A stretch of 64,000 nucleotides of DNA from Polyangiaceae bacterium (GTDB taxonomy: Bacteria; Myxococcota_A; Polyangia; Polyangiales; Polyangiaceae): the NCBI GenBank assembly GCA_019637295.1, contig JAHBVX010000013.1:62001-126000 (forward strand), in the 5' to 3' direction. This document shows positions 50,084-60,719 of the stretch, piece by piece (the stretch's first letter is position 1; each line of letters starts with the position of its first letter). The translations under genes and the position numbers were made by a program. Under the pieces are notes generated by a model. The model was not told where the DNA came from. It did not search any database and saw nothing but the letters and a program-made list of their open reading frames with translations.

Positions 50084-51192
50084 CCACGCGCGACGACGCG
50101 CTCGAAAAGCTCGAGGTGCCGCGACGCCACGACCGGCCAGGCGCTGGCGTCGCAGTAAGCGCGACAACGACCGGCGATCCTCGCGGTCAGCTCGGCGTCG
50201 CCCAGCATTCTCTCCAGGTCGTCGGCGAGGGGCTCGGTGAGGGTGTAGGCGGCGTGGCGCAGGTCGTCGAACACAGGCGCCACCGAGACGGCGAGCGGGC
50301 GACCGCTGCGCATGGCATGGCGGGCGGCGCCGCTGGTCCCTTGGTTCTGACCCGTCGTGTAGTTGAGCGCCACCCAGTCCGCGGCACGAAGCTCGCTGAG
50401 CACCCGCTCGTCCGTGGCGAAGTCCCCGCCGAGACTCAGCGCCTCACCCAGCCCCAGCGTCGCCCCCAGCTCGCGCAGCTCGCTCAAGTGGCCTCGAGAC
50501 TCGCGGGTCGGAAATGTCCCCCCAACCACCCGATAGTGCAGGTCGAGCCCACGACGACGCAGCTCGGCCACGGCCCGCATCACCGGGGCGATGCCCTTGT
50601 CGGGGTGGATGAAGCCGAAGTGCGCGAGCACCCGGCGGCCCGGGTCCACTCCGATGGCCCGCTTCGCGTCTGCGAGCCCCAGTCGCTGCACGGGTCCAAT
50701 GCCGTGCGCAATCACGTGCGTGTCAGCGCGTCCGATCTCGGCCGCGTGCTCGGCGTTGTGCACGATCACGGGGACTCCTCGCAGCGCGAGCAGCATGGCG
50801 GAGACCCCGACGCGGCGATCGAGCCGCCCACCGTAGCGTCCGTGGAGCGTGGCGACGACGGGCAACCCCGCTCGCCGGCACGCGCGCACCAGAAGGGCCG
50901 TGAAACGGATGGAGAACAAGCCCAGGTTGACCTGCAAGTGCACCACGTCCGGATGCAGCGACCGCAGGTGCTTCACGGTGGAGAGAGCTTGTCCAATCGT
51001 CGCGCGATTGCGCGCCCACAGTCGCTCGGGCTGTGCGCCGAGGGCGACACCCCCCACTTGCAGGAACGGAGAGACCACCATCACCTCGGCGCCCCGCGCG
51101 GCGAACGCGGTCATCAGCGCTTCAGTGTAGGTGGCGATGCCGCAGCTCTCGTGGAAGGTGCTGAGCTCAACGATGCGGAGCGGTCCACTCAT
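50080..51192 (-). CDS. Glycosyltransferase family 1/4 (GT-B)
   Basis: A 370-residue cytoplasmic glycosyltransferase. The acceptor domain begins RIVELSTFHESCGIATY with the Gly-rich loop. The donor domain starts near RRVLAHFGFIHPDKGI (about 190). A GTSGAARHAMRSGRPLAVS segment (about 305-323) replaces the usual EPFG/E motif with an altered version. It would add a sugar to a lipid-linked or surface glycan. The ATG at 51192 overlaps the stop of the GT2 gene (ATGA), so both act in one pathway. The longer frame to 51321 is not supported. Confidence 0.85.
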   Translation of the reverse strand: MSGPLRIVELSTFHESCGIATYTEALMTAFAARGAEVMVVSPFLQVGGVALGAQPERLWARNRATIGQALSTVKHLRSLHPDVVHLQVNLGLFSIRFTALLVRACRRAGLPVVATLHGRYGGRLDRRVGVSAMLLALRGVPVIVHNAEHAAEIGRADTHVIAHGIGPVQRLGLADAKRAIGVDPGRRVLAHFGFIHPDKGIAPVMRAVAELRRRGLDLHYRVVGGTFPTRESRGHLSELRELGATLGLGEALSLGGDFATDERVLSELRAADWVALNYTTGQNQGTSGAARHAMRSGRPLAVSVAPVFDDLRHAAYTLTEPLADDLERMLGDAELTARIAGRCRAYCDASAWPVVASRHLELFERVVARG

Positions 51193-52121
51193 GACCGCCT
51201 CGTCCGCGCCGTGCGCGCTCGCACCGCCCCCGCCATTCGACCCAGGCGGTTGGCCACTCTCGTTTCGCACACGACCCGATCCGCCGGCGACCGCCGCAGC
51301 GCGTGCAGGATGACCAGCCAAGCGTTGGCGATGGCCAGCACGCCGTCGACACCCAGCGACAAGGGCAGCGGGCGTCCCGACGCGACCATGATGGCGTCCG
51401 AGTAGCCCTTCTCCCAGGAGTTCTTGCGAAAGAAGCCAACGCTCGAGCGATCCGGGCCGATCACGTGGACGACCTGTGCGCTAGGCGCGTACACGATGCG
51501 CTCACCAGCGGTCCGCAAGCGGCGCGTGATCTCGATGTCCTCCGAGTACCCTGCCGTGCCCTTGCCGAGATCGACCCGAAACGGCTCAAACCCATCGAAC
51601 ACGGAGCGCAGGAAGAACATGTTGCCACCGAACAGATCGATGTCCTCGGGCCCTTCTGGGGCGTCGCGGGTCTGACCGAGCACGGTCGCCAAGCGCGGCG
51701 ACAACCAATCCGGGCGACCCTCGGTGAACCGCAGGCTGATGCCGCCCTGTTGGACGCGCGAGCCGTACCGACGGGCGACCCGCAGGTGTTCGGCGAGGGC
51801 TCTCGGATCGACCAGCTGGTCGTCGTCCGTGAAGAACAGATACTCCCCGTGAGCTTCGGCGATCCCTCGGTTTCGCGCCGCGGACAGCCCGGGGGTAGCC
51901 TCGTAGCAGTAGCGCACGGCGAAGGGCGCGCGTCGGGTGAAGTTCCGCACCACCTCCGCCGTGGCGTCGCGGCTACCGTTGTCTACCAGTACCAGCTCGA
52001 ATCGCTCGGGCGGGTGCTCGATAGCGAGCAAGCTCTCGAGCGCGTCGCGCAGCAGGTGTACCCGGTCCCTGGTACACAGCACGATGGAGACGTCGAGCTG
52101 GCCGGTCATGGGGGGCAGCAT
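51189..52121 (-). CDS. Glycosyltransferase family 2
   Basis: A 310-residue GT-A enzyme with VSIVLCTRDR (about 11-20), VLVDNGSRD (about 44-52), GLSAARNRGIAEA (about 77-89) and the metal site FTDDDQLVD (about 96-104). EDIEITRRL (about 193-201) provides the catalytic-base region. It uses an activated nucleotide sugar to build a polysaccharide or glycolipid. An AGGAG ribosome-binding site lies 7 nt before the ATG at 52121. It is divergent from the FGE-like lipoprotein gene and followed by a coupled second glycosyltransferase. Confidence 0.9.
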   Translation of the reverse strand: MLPPMTGQLDVSIVLCTRDRVHLLRDALESLLAIEHPPERFELVLVDNGSRDATAEVVRNFTRRAPFAVRYCYEATPGLSAARNRGIAEAHGEYLFFTDDDQLVDPRALAEHLRVARRYGSRVQQGGISLRFTEGRPDWLSPRLATVLGQTRDAPEGPEDIDLFGGNMFFLRSVFDGFEPFRVDLGKGTAGYSEDIEITRRLRTAGERIVYAPSAQVVHVIGPDRSSVGFFRKNSWEKGYSDAIMVASGRPLPLSLGVDGVLAIANAWLVILHALRRSPADRVVCETRVANRLGRMAGAVRARTARTRRS

Positions 52122-52192
52122 GGCAGACTCCTAGGCCAGGATCGGCGCCGAAAATGTGGCCCGCTGCGCCGTCCTGGGTAGCTTCGGCCCCC

Positions 52193-53146
52193 ATGAGTCG
52201 GTTGGCACTGCGAGTCGCGGGCGCCCTCGCGCTCGGTGGGCTGCTCGGCTGCGAGCCGCTCCCCGCCCCCGCACAGGAGCCCGCGCAGTCATCCCCCGCG
52301 GCGCAGAGCGCCCGAACGGCGCGCCGGGTGGAGCGCGACCCAGCGCCGCCGGGACGTCGCGCAGCGCGGCCAGCGGGCGGCGCTCGAAAGCGGGCAGCCA
52401 GTAGGCCCGGCGAGACGAAGGCCCAGTCCGCGGCGTGCCCAGCCGAGATGGCACTGGTCGAGGGCAACCACTGCCGCAGCGTGGAGCAGCCCTGCCTCGA
52501 ACCGATGACCGACGCCAAGCGAGGGCCGGACAAGAACCGGTGTCAGCGGTTCGGCGCTTCACGCTGCACCGATCCGAAGCCGCCGCGCGCGATGCGCTTC
52601 TGCATGGACCGCCACGAGTACCCCGGCAAGCCCGGCGAGCTCCCGATGACCCTCGTGAGCTGGACCGAGGCGAGCCGCCTGTGTGAGGCGCAAGGCAAGC
52701 GACTGTGCACGGAGAGCGAGTTCACGTTCGCCTGCGAGGGCGAGGAGATGCGACCCTACGCCGTGGGTTTCGAGCGGCGCCCGGACCAGTGCAACATCGA
52801 TCGGCCCTACCTCACCCCCACTCGCAAGCTGCTCCCCGGACCACTGTGCGAAGCCAACGCCGCGTGTCAGGCCGAGATGAAGCGCATCGATGGGCGACGC
52901 CCCATCGGCGAGTCCGAGGCGTGCGCCTCTCCGTTCGGGATCTTCGATCTCAACGGTAACGCCAACGAGTGGGTCAGCCGCCCGTGGAAGGAGCAGCCAC
53001 ACCGCTCGGCGATCAAGGGAGGCTGGTGGGGCCCGGTGCGCAATCGCTGCCGAGCGATGACCACCGCGCACGACGAGAGCTACCTGGGCTACGAGGTCGG
53101 CTTCCGGTGCTGCGGGGATGCGGCGCCGGCCATTGCGACGCATTAG
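52193..53146 (+). CDS. Formylglycine-generating-enzyme-like lipoprotein
   Basis: A 317-residue lipoprotein: signal ending LGGLLGC (Cys19), a Pro/Ala/Arg-rich spacer (about 20-80), then a domain of the FGE/sulfatase-modifying-factor fold. Family marks are FCMDRHEYPGKPGELPMTLV, SWTEASRLCEAQGKRLCTESE, LNGNANEWVS and YEVGFRCCG. The domain has many cysteines, probably as disulfides. In such fused or exported forms the fold often acts as a binding domain and not as an enzyme. A TAGCTT box lies 8 nt upstream of the ATG. Confidence 0.85.
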   Translation: MSRLALRVAGALALGGLLGCEPLPAPAQEPAQSSPAAQSARTARRVERDPAPPGRRAARPAGGARKRAASRPGETKAQSAACPAEMALVEGNHCRSVEQPCLEPMTDAKRGPDKNRCQRFGASRCTDPKPPRAMRFCMDRHEYPGKPGELPMTLVSWTEASRLCEAQGKRLCTESEFTFACEGEEMRPYAVGFERRPDQCNIDRPYLTPTRKLLPGPLCEANAACQAEMKRIDGRRPIGESEACASPFGIFDLNGNANEWVSRPWKEQPHRSAIKGGWWGPVRNRCRAMTTAHDESYLGYEVGFRCCGDAAPAIATH

Positions 53147-53230
53147 CGCCAGTTCGGTTGACGGCGGCGCGGGGCTCGCGCAAGTATGCACCCGGCTCGA
53201 TGAGCCGCAGACTCTTGCGAGGTGCCCTGA

Positions 53231-53926
53231 GTGAACGCACGGACTTTCGAGCTAACGTTCACGAGCAACACCGAGGTGGACGATGCGTTGATCGAAGCCG
53301 CCGTCGCGCCGCCGCGCTCCCTCACGGACCAGCCTCCTAGCGAGCGGGTGCTCGCGTTGCTCGAGCGCATGGCCGAAGTCGCACGCCCCGGGGAAGAGAG
53401 CGGGCGAATGTTGGACGTCCTTGCCCACGTTGCCCGCTCCACCTTCGTGGAGGGGCTACTCGACGTCCTCTTGCAGGCCGATCCGGAAGGCACGGTGATG
53501 GACGTGCTGGTCTACGATGGCCTGAACTTCCAGCGCGCGTTTCCCACATGGCTCGTGCCGGTGCCGCTGCACGAGTTCCTCGAGTGGATCGCGCGCCGCG
53601 GCAGCGAGCTCTCGCCCTTGGAGCTGATCAAGGACATACCGGGAACGGAGATCCACCTGCAAGCGACTCGCGAGGCGCCCAAGAGCATGCGCCCAACCGT
53701 CCCCCCGGAGCCCGCTCACCAGTCCCCTACGCTGCGCATCGCCAAGCTGCGCATGCCCCACGAAGCGCTGGCGTCCGCGCCCGCCAGCGCCGAGGAGCCG
53801 CCGCCGCCGACCCGACGTGCCCCCGCCCAGGGCGACCCGCACAGCGCGCCAACGGTGGAGATCGCGGCGGTCAAACCGCCGGCGCCCCCACCCGGGAACG
53901 ACGAAGTAGACGGCGAGTGGGAGTGA
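53231..53926 (+). CDS. Unknown protein with Pro-rich tail
   Basis: A 231-residue protein without signal peptide or membrane helix; I do not recognise the family. The first 130 residues are helical and acidic, for example ERVLALLERMAEVARPG and FVEGLLDVLLQADPEGTV. The C-terminal 80 residues are rich in Pro, Ala and Glu and ends in EWE. The GTG at 53231 has GAGGTG 7 nt upstream. The next gene begins 7 nt after its stop, so they form a two-gene unit. Confidence 0.7.
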   Translation: MNARTFELTFTSNTEVDDALIEAAVAPPRSLTDQPPSERVLALLERMAEVARPGEESGRMLDVLAHVARSTFVEGLLDVLLQADPEGTVMDVLVYDGLNFQRAFPTWLVPVPLHEFLEWIARRGSELSPLELIKDIPGTEIHLQATREAPKSMRPTVPPEPAHQSPTLRIAKLRMPHEALASAPASAEEPPPPTRRAPAQGDPHSAPTVEIAAVKPPAPPPGNDEVDGEWE

Positions 53927-53933
53927 CCCGCCG

Positions 53934-55004
53934 GTGAGCTCGAGAGACTACTTCGATTCTGCGCGAGACATCCCGCTCGCCGCCCGCGAGCTGGCCGCCG
54001 AGCTCGGTGTCGACGTCGTGCCGCACAAGGGGCAGCTGCAGACGGGCGGACCGTTCATATTGGATGCCCTCGGTCTGCGCGGCACCGTGGATGGGCAGGA
54101 GTTGCACGCGACGGTGGCGCATCGCTTCGTGGGGTCCATGCTGGGCACCGCGCTGGTGGCGTGCGAGCTGCCGTTTCGTCGCCCCCTCTGGGTCGACCTG
54201 TCCGTGACCGGTCGCACCGTGCCGTCGGCCGAGTTCAGCGACGAGCTGGAGTCGGAGTTCGCCATCTCGACCGAGGACGAGCCCTTCCGCAGGTCTCTCC
54301 TGGCGGAGCCGGTGCGTGGAGCCCTCCTGCAGTGCACGCGAGCTGGCTATAGACCCCTGCTCGACGACCAACGATTTCTCATGTCGGCCTACGGTCTCGG
54401 CTCGCGCAAGGAGCTGCGCGAGTTCTTTCGCTCCGCGCTCCGCGTCGGAGCCGTCCTGCGCGACCGCCAGAGGACGCTGGCGCGCTCCGGAAACCACGCG
54501 CAGCTCGCGAGAGGCTGGCTCGCGTGCGCGCGGGATCTCGCCGGTACCCTCGACGAGGACGCTCTGACGTTGGAGCTAGAGGCCCCCGGCGGCGCGCTAC
54601 GGCTGTGGGTGGAGCACCCTCGCTACGGGTCGTGGCTGACGTCCCTGTCCGTCGCACTCGACCCCCCGCTCCCGGGCGAGCTACGCATCACGACCGTCAG
54701 CGGCATGTGGGAACGCTGGTTCACTTCCGACATCGAGGTGGGCAACCCGGAGTTCGACAAGCAGTTCGTCGTACGGGCCAGCTCCCGAGAATACGCCGAG
54801 CGCGTCATCTCGCCCGAGACCCAGTCTTGCTTGACCACCCTGGCGGCGGAGGGTTCCGAGCTCCTCGTCACCGAGGGCCGCGTCGAGTGGAGCGCGAAGC
54901 GCCTCGTTACCCAGCCCGACGACACCAAGCGCTTGCTGCACTCGGCGCTGCGACTGCTCGATGCCCTGACGCGTCACGCCGAGCGGCGCGCCGCTTACCG
55001 CTGA
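53934..55004 (+). CDS. Unknown cytoplasmic protein
   Basis: A 356-residue soluble protein not assigned to a family. Two halves look similar in layout: each contains strands such as LWVDLSVTGRTVPSAEFSDE and then an F-SDxx or FTSDIEVGNPEFDKQFVVRA segment followed by a helix. The second half segment recalls the DUF3137-like pattern for a repeated pseudo-enzyme fold. It has few conserved polar residues that would mark an active site. It is probably cotranscribed with the preceding unknown gene. Its end overlaps the convergent Kef antiporter gene by 10 bases. Confidence 0.7.
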   Translation: MSSRDYFDSARDIPLAARELAAELGVDVVPHKGQLQTGGPFILDALGLRGTVDGQELHATVAHRFVGSMLGTALVACELPFRRPLWVDLSVTGRTVPSAEFSDELESEFAISTEDEPFRRSLLAEPVRGALLQCTRAGYRPLLDDQRFLMSAYGLGSRKELREFFRSALRVGAVLRDRQRTLARSGNHAQLARGWLACARDLAGTLDEDALTLELEAPGGALRLWVEHPRYGSWLTSLSVALDPPLPGELRITTVSGMWERWFTSDIEVGNPEFDKQFVVRASSREYAERVISPETQSCLTTLAAEGSELLVTEGRVEWSAKRLVTQPDDTKRLLHSALRLLDALTRHAERRAAYR

Positions 55005-57034
55005 GCCACGTCGAGCCCGTCGTCGCTCACGCGCGCAGGCCGCGGCGGCTCCGCCCCCCCGGCGAACACCAAGAGCGCCCCATCGAGCTCTTCCTGGGAG
55101 CCCACCAGGATGACGCGATCGCCGGCTTCGAGCCGGGTGTCCGGGCTTGGATTCGAGATCAGCTCCTCTCCTCGGCGGATCGCGACCAAGCTGGCACCGG
55201 TCTGGTTGCGCAGATCCAGCTCCCGCAGGGTCTTGCCGTCCGCCGGTGCCCCCGGCCTGAGTATCAGCGTGTCGACGGGAAGACGCGCCAGATCGCCGTG
55301 CCCGAGCTTGCCCACGGGCGCTGGCGACGACGGCGAGCGCAGCATCTGATACATCCCCTCCCGGCAATGCTCGACCAGGTCGAGTACCACGTTCCGCGGC
55401 ACGTCGAAGTGGTGCAAGACCTGACTGAAGATCTCGATGGACGTCTCGAACTCCTCGGGGATGACCTCATCTGCCCCGAGCCCCTTGAGCTCCTCCACTT
55501 CGGCGACGAAGCGCGTGCGTACGACGATGAAGACGTCGGGGTTCTGCATCCGGACCAAGCTCACGGTGGCGCGAGTGGCCGTGGCGTCGGAGATCGCGAC
55601 GACGACCGCGCGCGCACGCTTCAGGCCCGCGTGCTGCAGTATCTCGATCCGAGTCGAGTCCCCGAAATCGATGGGCTCGCCCTCGTCCCGCGCACGGCGC
55701 ACCGTCTCCGGGTTCAACTCCAGGATGACGTACGGAACCGACGTCGAACGCAAGGCACGCGCCACGTTGCGACCATTCACGCCATAGCCCACGATGATCA
55801 CGTGCTCGGACACTTGATGCTCTGCCCCGGCAGCCACGTCCGCGTTCCTCCCCCAGGGCACCATCCGAGCGTGAACGGGCGCACGCCCACCCGCGATCTC
55901 GCCCACCTTCAGCAGGAGGGGGGTGGCGATCATGGTAACCACGCTCGCCGCCAGGAACACCTGGTACTCGTGCTGAGAGAGCAAGTCGAATCCCTTGCCC
56001 GTGTGCGCCAGGACGAAAGCGAACTCCCCCACCTGCGCGAGGGCGAAGCTGGAACGCAGCACGATCGGGATCCCATGCCCCAGCAGCAACACCGGCAGCG
56101 CGGCGCACAGCAGCTTGACCATGACGATCGCGAGCACCGTCCCGCTCACCAGCATCAGGTTGGAGACGACGAAGCCAACGTCCATCAGCATGCCAATGGA
56201 CAGGAAGAACAGGCTGCCGAACGCGTCACGGAACGGTACCGCTTCGGCTAGAGCCTGGTGTCCGTACTCGCTCTCGCTGACCGCCAGCCCCGCGAGAAAT
56301 GCGCCGAGCGCCAACGACAAGCCGGCCACCGAGGTCAGGTAGGCCGTCCCCAAGCACAGGACCACGAGCAACGTGAGGAACAACTCGCGACTGCGAGTGC
56401 GCACTACTTGAAACAGAATGGGCGGCACCAGCTTACGCGCGGCGATGACCACTCCCACGACGATCAGCACCGCCTTGCCCAGGGTGATGAACACGGCCGT
56501 GCTCCCGCCTCCCACACCCGCGCAGAACGGCGCGAGGAGCATCATCGGCACGATGCACAGATCTTGAAACAGCAGCACGCCCAGCGCTATCCGCCCCGAC
56601 GGCGTTCCCAGCTTGCCCGAATCTCCGAGCAGGCGCAGCACGATCGCAGTGCTGGACAGCGCCACGAGGAATCCAAAGAAGATGGCCTTGCCCCCCGGAG
56701 CATCACCGCGGAAGTAGGTCATCGCCGCGACCGCCAGGGTGGTGAGCACGACCTGACCCCCCCCCCCTCCCAGGATGGTGCGCCACATGCCGACGAGCTG
56801 CGCCAGCGAGAACTCCAGACCGATGGTGAATAGCAGCAGCACCACACCGATCTCGGCGAGCACCTCCACGCGGTGGACGTCGCGGATCAGGTTCAGCGCG
56901 TGCGGACCGGCCAGTGCTCCGGCAACCAGCAGCCCAACCAGGGGGGGGACACGCAGCGGGCGCAACGCGAACACGACGGCGCCACCGAGCGCGAAGGCGA
57001 GCAGCAGGTCGCGAAGAAACGCAAAGTCGTGCAT
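54995..57034 (-). CDS. Kef-type monovalent cation:proton antiporter with RCK domains
   Basis: A 679-residue membrane protein of the CPA2 family. About 12-13 helices occupy residues 5-390. A TrkA-N/RCK NAD-binding domain follows (about 415-540) with HVIIVGYGVNGRNVARAL. A TrkA-C domain comes next (about 580-665) with GKTLRELDLRNQTGASLVAI. It would exchange K+ or Na+ for H+, gated by nucleotides or redox. It resembles KefB/KefC but could also be a YbaL-type protein. The ATG at 57034 is preceded by a C-rich leader without a clear ribosome-binding site. It is downstream of rplQ but separated by a terminator. Confidence 0.9.
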   Translation of the reverse strand: MHDFAFLRDLLLAFALGGAVVFALRPLRVPPLVGLLVAGALAGPHALNLIRDVHRVEVLAEIGVVLLLFTIGLEFSLAQLVGMWRTILGGGGGQVVLTTLAVAAMTYFRGDAPGGKAIFFGFLVALSSTAIVLRLLGDSGKLGTPSGRIALGVLLFQDLCIVPMMLLAPFCAGVGGGSTAVFITLGKAVLIVVGVVIAARKLVPPILFQVVRTRSRELFLTLLVVLCLGTAYLTSVAGLSLALGAFLAGLAVSESEYGHQALAEAVPFRDAFGSLFFLSIGMLMDVGFVVSNLMLVSGTVLAIVMVKLLCAALPVLLLGHGIPIVLRSSFALAQVGEFAFVLAHTGKGFDLLSQHEYQVFLAASVVTMIATPLLLKVGEIAGGRAPVHARMVPWGRNADVAAGAEHQVSEHVIIVGYGVNGRNVARALRSTSVPYVILELNPETVRRARDEGEPIDFGDSTRIEILQHAGLKRARAVVVAISDATATRATVSLVRMQNPDVFIVVRTRFVAEVEELKGLGADEVIPEEFETSIEIFSQVLHHFDVPRNVVLDLVEHCREGMYQMLRSPSSPAPVGKLGHGDLARLPVDTLILRPGAPADGKTLRELDLRNQTGASLVAIRRGEELISNPSPDTRLEAGDRVILVGSQEELDGALLVFAGGAEPPRPARVSDDGLDVAQR

Positions 57035-57129
57035 GGGGGGCGCGCGGGGTCTGGTCTACGGTACCCCGTCCTCCGGGCGGTAGGCGACGCTCCAGGCGCG
57101 CGTTCGTCGAGGTCGACGGCTGCCAAGAC

Positions 57130-57169
57130 GACAAAACGACAAAGGCGCGCCTGGTGGTCCAGACGCGCC
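57130..57169 (-). terminator. Rho-independent terminator after rplQ
   Basis: On the minus strand, GGCGCGTCTGG and CCAGGCGCGCC pair around the loop ACCA (one G-U pair) and are followed by TTTGTCGTTTT. It lies 26 nt after the rplQ stop and closes the ribosomal operon. Confidence 0.8.
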
Positions 57170-57195
57170 CGTCGAAGCAGCGGAAAGCTCCGGCC

Positions 57196-57714
57196 TCAAC
57201 CCGCCGCGGCCACCTCCGGCTCAGCCGCTGGGGCTGGCTTGGGGGCGGCCTTCTTGGGGGCAGGGGCGCCTGCCTCCACCAGCTCCACGATCGCCATCGG
57301 CGCGTTGTCGCCCCGGCGGTGGCCCAGCTTGATGATGCGCGTGTATCCACCCGGTCGCTCTGCGAAGCGCTTGGCCAGGTCTACGAACACCTTCTCGACC
57401 AGGTCGATCTTCTTGGACTGGCCATCCTTCTCCAGCACGGCGAAGCGGCGCAGGAAGCGCGCCACCTGAGCCGCCGCAGCTTGACGGCGCGCGCGATCCG
57501 CCTCGCTCAGCTCGGCCGCCGGAGTGTAGGCGATCGCGCCGAGACGGCGCGCGCGAGTGATCACCCGCTCGGCGACGCGGCGCAACTCCTTGGCCTTCGC
57601 GTCCGTCGTCTCGATACGCTCGTGCGCCACGAGGTTGGCCGTGAGCGCGCGAAGCATCGCCTTGCGGTGGCTGGTATTTCGGCCGAACTGTCGGCCCGCT
57701 TTTCGATGACGCAT
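57196..57714 (-). CDS. rplQ: 50S ribosomal protein L17
   Basis: A 172-residue L17. It starts [20 protein letters not shown] as in all bacteria and has the family core up to about residue 145 ([20 protein letters not shown]). The C-terminal 30 residues are an Ala/Pro/Lys extension. L17 binds 23S rRNA near the exit tunnel. It is the last gene of the alpha operon, 28 nt after rpoA, and is followed by a terminator. Confidence 0.97.
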   Translation of the reverse strand: MRHRKAGRQFGRNTSHRKAMLRALTANLVAHERIETTDAKAKELRRVAERVITRARRLGAIAYTPAAELSEADRARRQAAAAQVARFLRRFAVLEKDGQSKKIDLVEKVFVDLAKRFAERPGGYTRIIKLGHRRGDNAPMAIVELVEAGAPAPKKAAPKPAPAAEPEVAAAG

Positions 57715-57742
57715 CGGGAAAACTCCTGTTGGACGCCGGCGC

Positions 57743-58768
<1,026 letters not shown>

Positions 58769-58910
58769 TGGCTCTGCTCCTTCGTCGTGGGCCCATCAGG
58801 GCCATCTGCGCGACCGTCCCGAGCGCTGGAGGAACCCGCTCCCCGTCCCGCTCCGCGGTCTGCCCGCATGCGCCGGTCGCGCACGAGGCGCGAGCCGACG
58901 AAAACTGCTG

Positions 58911-59540
58911 TCACCGGCTGTAATACTCGACCACGTACTGCTCGCGAATCATGGGCTCGTTGAGCTCGTCGCGGACGGGCATGGTCTTGATCGTCCCTGC
59001 CAGCTTGTCCTTCTCCACGTCGATCCAGGTCGGGGGCGTCTTGCTCTCCGCCTGCGCCAACGCCTGAGTGATGTAGGCGATCTTCCTGCTCTTCTCGCGA
59101 ACCTCGATCTTGTCGTTGATCTTCACGCGGTAGCTGGGAATGTTGAGGCGCTTGCCGTTCACCAAGATGTGGTTGTGGCGAACCAGCTGCCGCGCCTGCG
59201 GGCGGCTGGTGGCGAAGCCCATGCGATGAACCACGTTGTCGAGGCGGCGCTCGATCAGCCCCAGCATCTCCTCGCCGGTGCGGCCCTTCATGCCTGAAGC
59301 CTGCGCGTAGTAGCCCGAGAACTGCCGCTCGAGCAGGCCGTAGATGCGACGCATCTTCTGCTTCTCGCGCAGCCGGAGACCGTACTCGCTCAGCTTGATG
59401 CGACCTTGGCCGTGCTGACCTGGGGGATAGGGGCGGCGCACGACGGCGCACTTCTCCGTGAAGCAGCGCTCACCCTTGAGGTAGAGCTTCATGCCTTCGC
59501 GACGGCAGAGCTTGCATACGGGTCCGAGATACCGAGCCAT
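58911..59540 (-). CDS. rpsD: 30S ribosomal protein S4 (zinc, four-cysteine type)
   Basis: A 209-residue S4 with its RNA-binding S4 domain at about 98-160 (RLDNVVHRMGFATSRPQARQ). The N-terminus has a full zinc set: VCKLCRREG (C9, C12) and RCFTEKC (C26, C31). This C+ form is typical of zinc-replete bacteria. S4 starts 30S assembly and in E. coli represses its own operon. It lies between rpsK and rpoA. Confidence 0.98.
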   Translation of the reverse strand: MARYLGPVCKLCRREGMKLYLKGERCFTEKCAVVRRPYPPGQHGQGRIKLSEYGLRLREKQKMRRIYGLLERQFSGYYAQASGMKGRTGEEMLGLIERRLDNVVHRMGFATSRPQARQLVRHNHILVNGKRLNIPSYRVKINDKIEVREKSRKIAYITQALAQAESKTPPTWIDVEKDKLAGTIKTMPVRDELNEPMIREQYVVEYYSR

Positions 59541-59570
59541 CTTGTTACCTTCTCTTGGAGCTGCTGACTG

Positions 59571-59963
59571 TTAGACCCGACGGCGCTTCGGCGGCCGGCA
59601 ACCGTTGTGGGGAATGGGCGTCACGTCGCGAATCACGGACACGCGAAAGCCAACCTGTTGAAACGCTCGGAGCGCGCTCTCGCGCCCCGCGCCCGGGCCC
59701 TTCACGAACACGGCCACGGTGCGAACCCCGTGCTCCTGCGCGCGGCGACCAGCCTCTTCGGCAGCGAGCTGCGCCGCGAACGGCGTGCTCTTGCGCGACC
59801 CCTTGAAGCCGCGCGACCCGGCGCTGGCCCAAGACAACACGTTGCCGTTGATGTCCGTGATGGTGACGATGGTGTTGTTGAACGTCGAGCGGATGTGCGC
59901 GATGCCGGTCGCGATGTTCTTCTTGACCGTCTTCTTCTGGGTGCGCTTCTTGGGATTGGCCAT
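59571..59963 (-). CDS. rpsK: 30S ribosomal protein S11
   Basis: A 130-residue S11 with the conserved [40 protein letters not shown] and the basic end [16 protein letters not shown]. It forms part of the platform at the E-site. Located 14 nt after rpsM and 30 nt before rpsD. Confidence 0.98.
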   Translation of the reverse strand: MANPKKRTQKKTVKKNIATGIAHIRSTFNNTIVTITDINGNVLSWASAGSRGFKGSRKSTPFAAQLAAEEAGRRAQEHGVRTVAVFVKGPGAGRESALRAFQQVGFRVSVIRDVTPIPHNGCRPPKRRRV

Positions 59964-59977
59964 GATCTGTTCCTAAT

Positions 59978-60337
<360 letters not shown>

Positions 60338-60359
60338 CGGTATGTGCTTCCTATCCTGA

Positions 60360-60473
60360 TCAGCCCTGGCGCTGCTTGTGACGCGGGTTGTCGCAGATCA
60401 CCCGAACTACGCCTTTGCGGCGGATGACCTTGCACTTGTCGCAAACCTTCTTGACGCTGGGACGAACTTTCAT
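60360..60473 (-). CDS. rpmJ: 50S ribosomal protein L36 (zinc type)
   Basis: A short 37-codon gene. It reads [20 protein letters not shown] and ends NPRHKQRQG. The zinc ligands C11, C14, C27 and H32 are all present, so this is the zinc-binding form. It is 9 nt after infA and 22 nt before rpsM, the usual place at the spc/alpha junction. Confidence 0.95.
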   Translation of the reverse strand: MKVRPSVKKVCDKCKVIRRKGVVRVICDNPRHKQRQG

Positions 60474-60482
60474 GACGGGCCT

Positions 60483-60719
60483 TCAGAGTTTCTCGGTGAT
60501 TTGGCCTCGGTTGGGATCCTGGCTGGACAGCTTGACGGCGACGCGGTCACCCGCGATGAGTCTGACCACCGAGTGGCGTGCTCGGGAGCTGACTCCCGCG
60601 CGCACTTCGCGACCGCTGGAGAGACGCACCCGGTACATGGCTCGGGGCAGCACCTCCTCGACTCTTCCGTCTATCGTATCGCTATCCTTCCGCTCTCCTC
60701 CGCTATTGCTCGAGTTCAT
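60483..60719 (-). CDS. infA: Translation initiation factor IF-1 (divergent)
   Basis: A 78-residue IF-1 from the ATG at 60719, within the last codons of adk (17-base overlap). The core TIDGRVEEVLPRAMYRVRL and GDRVAVKLSSQDPNRGQIT are of the S1-like fold. The middle GVSSRARHSVVRL is unlike the common HISGKMRKHFIRI, so this is a divergent member, and other copies of infA may exist in the genome. No clear ribosome-binding site precedes the ATG; a longer frame from 60791 is an alternative. Confidence 0.88.
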   Translation of the reverse strand: MNSSNSGGERKDSDTIDGRVEEVLPRAMYRVRLSSGREVRAGVSSRARHSVVRLIAGDRVAVKLSSQDPNRGQITEKL

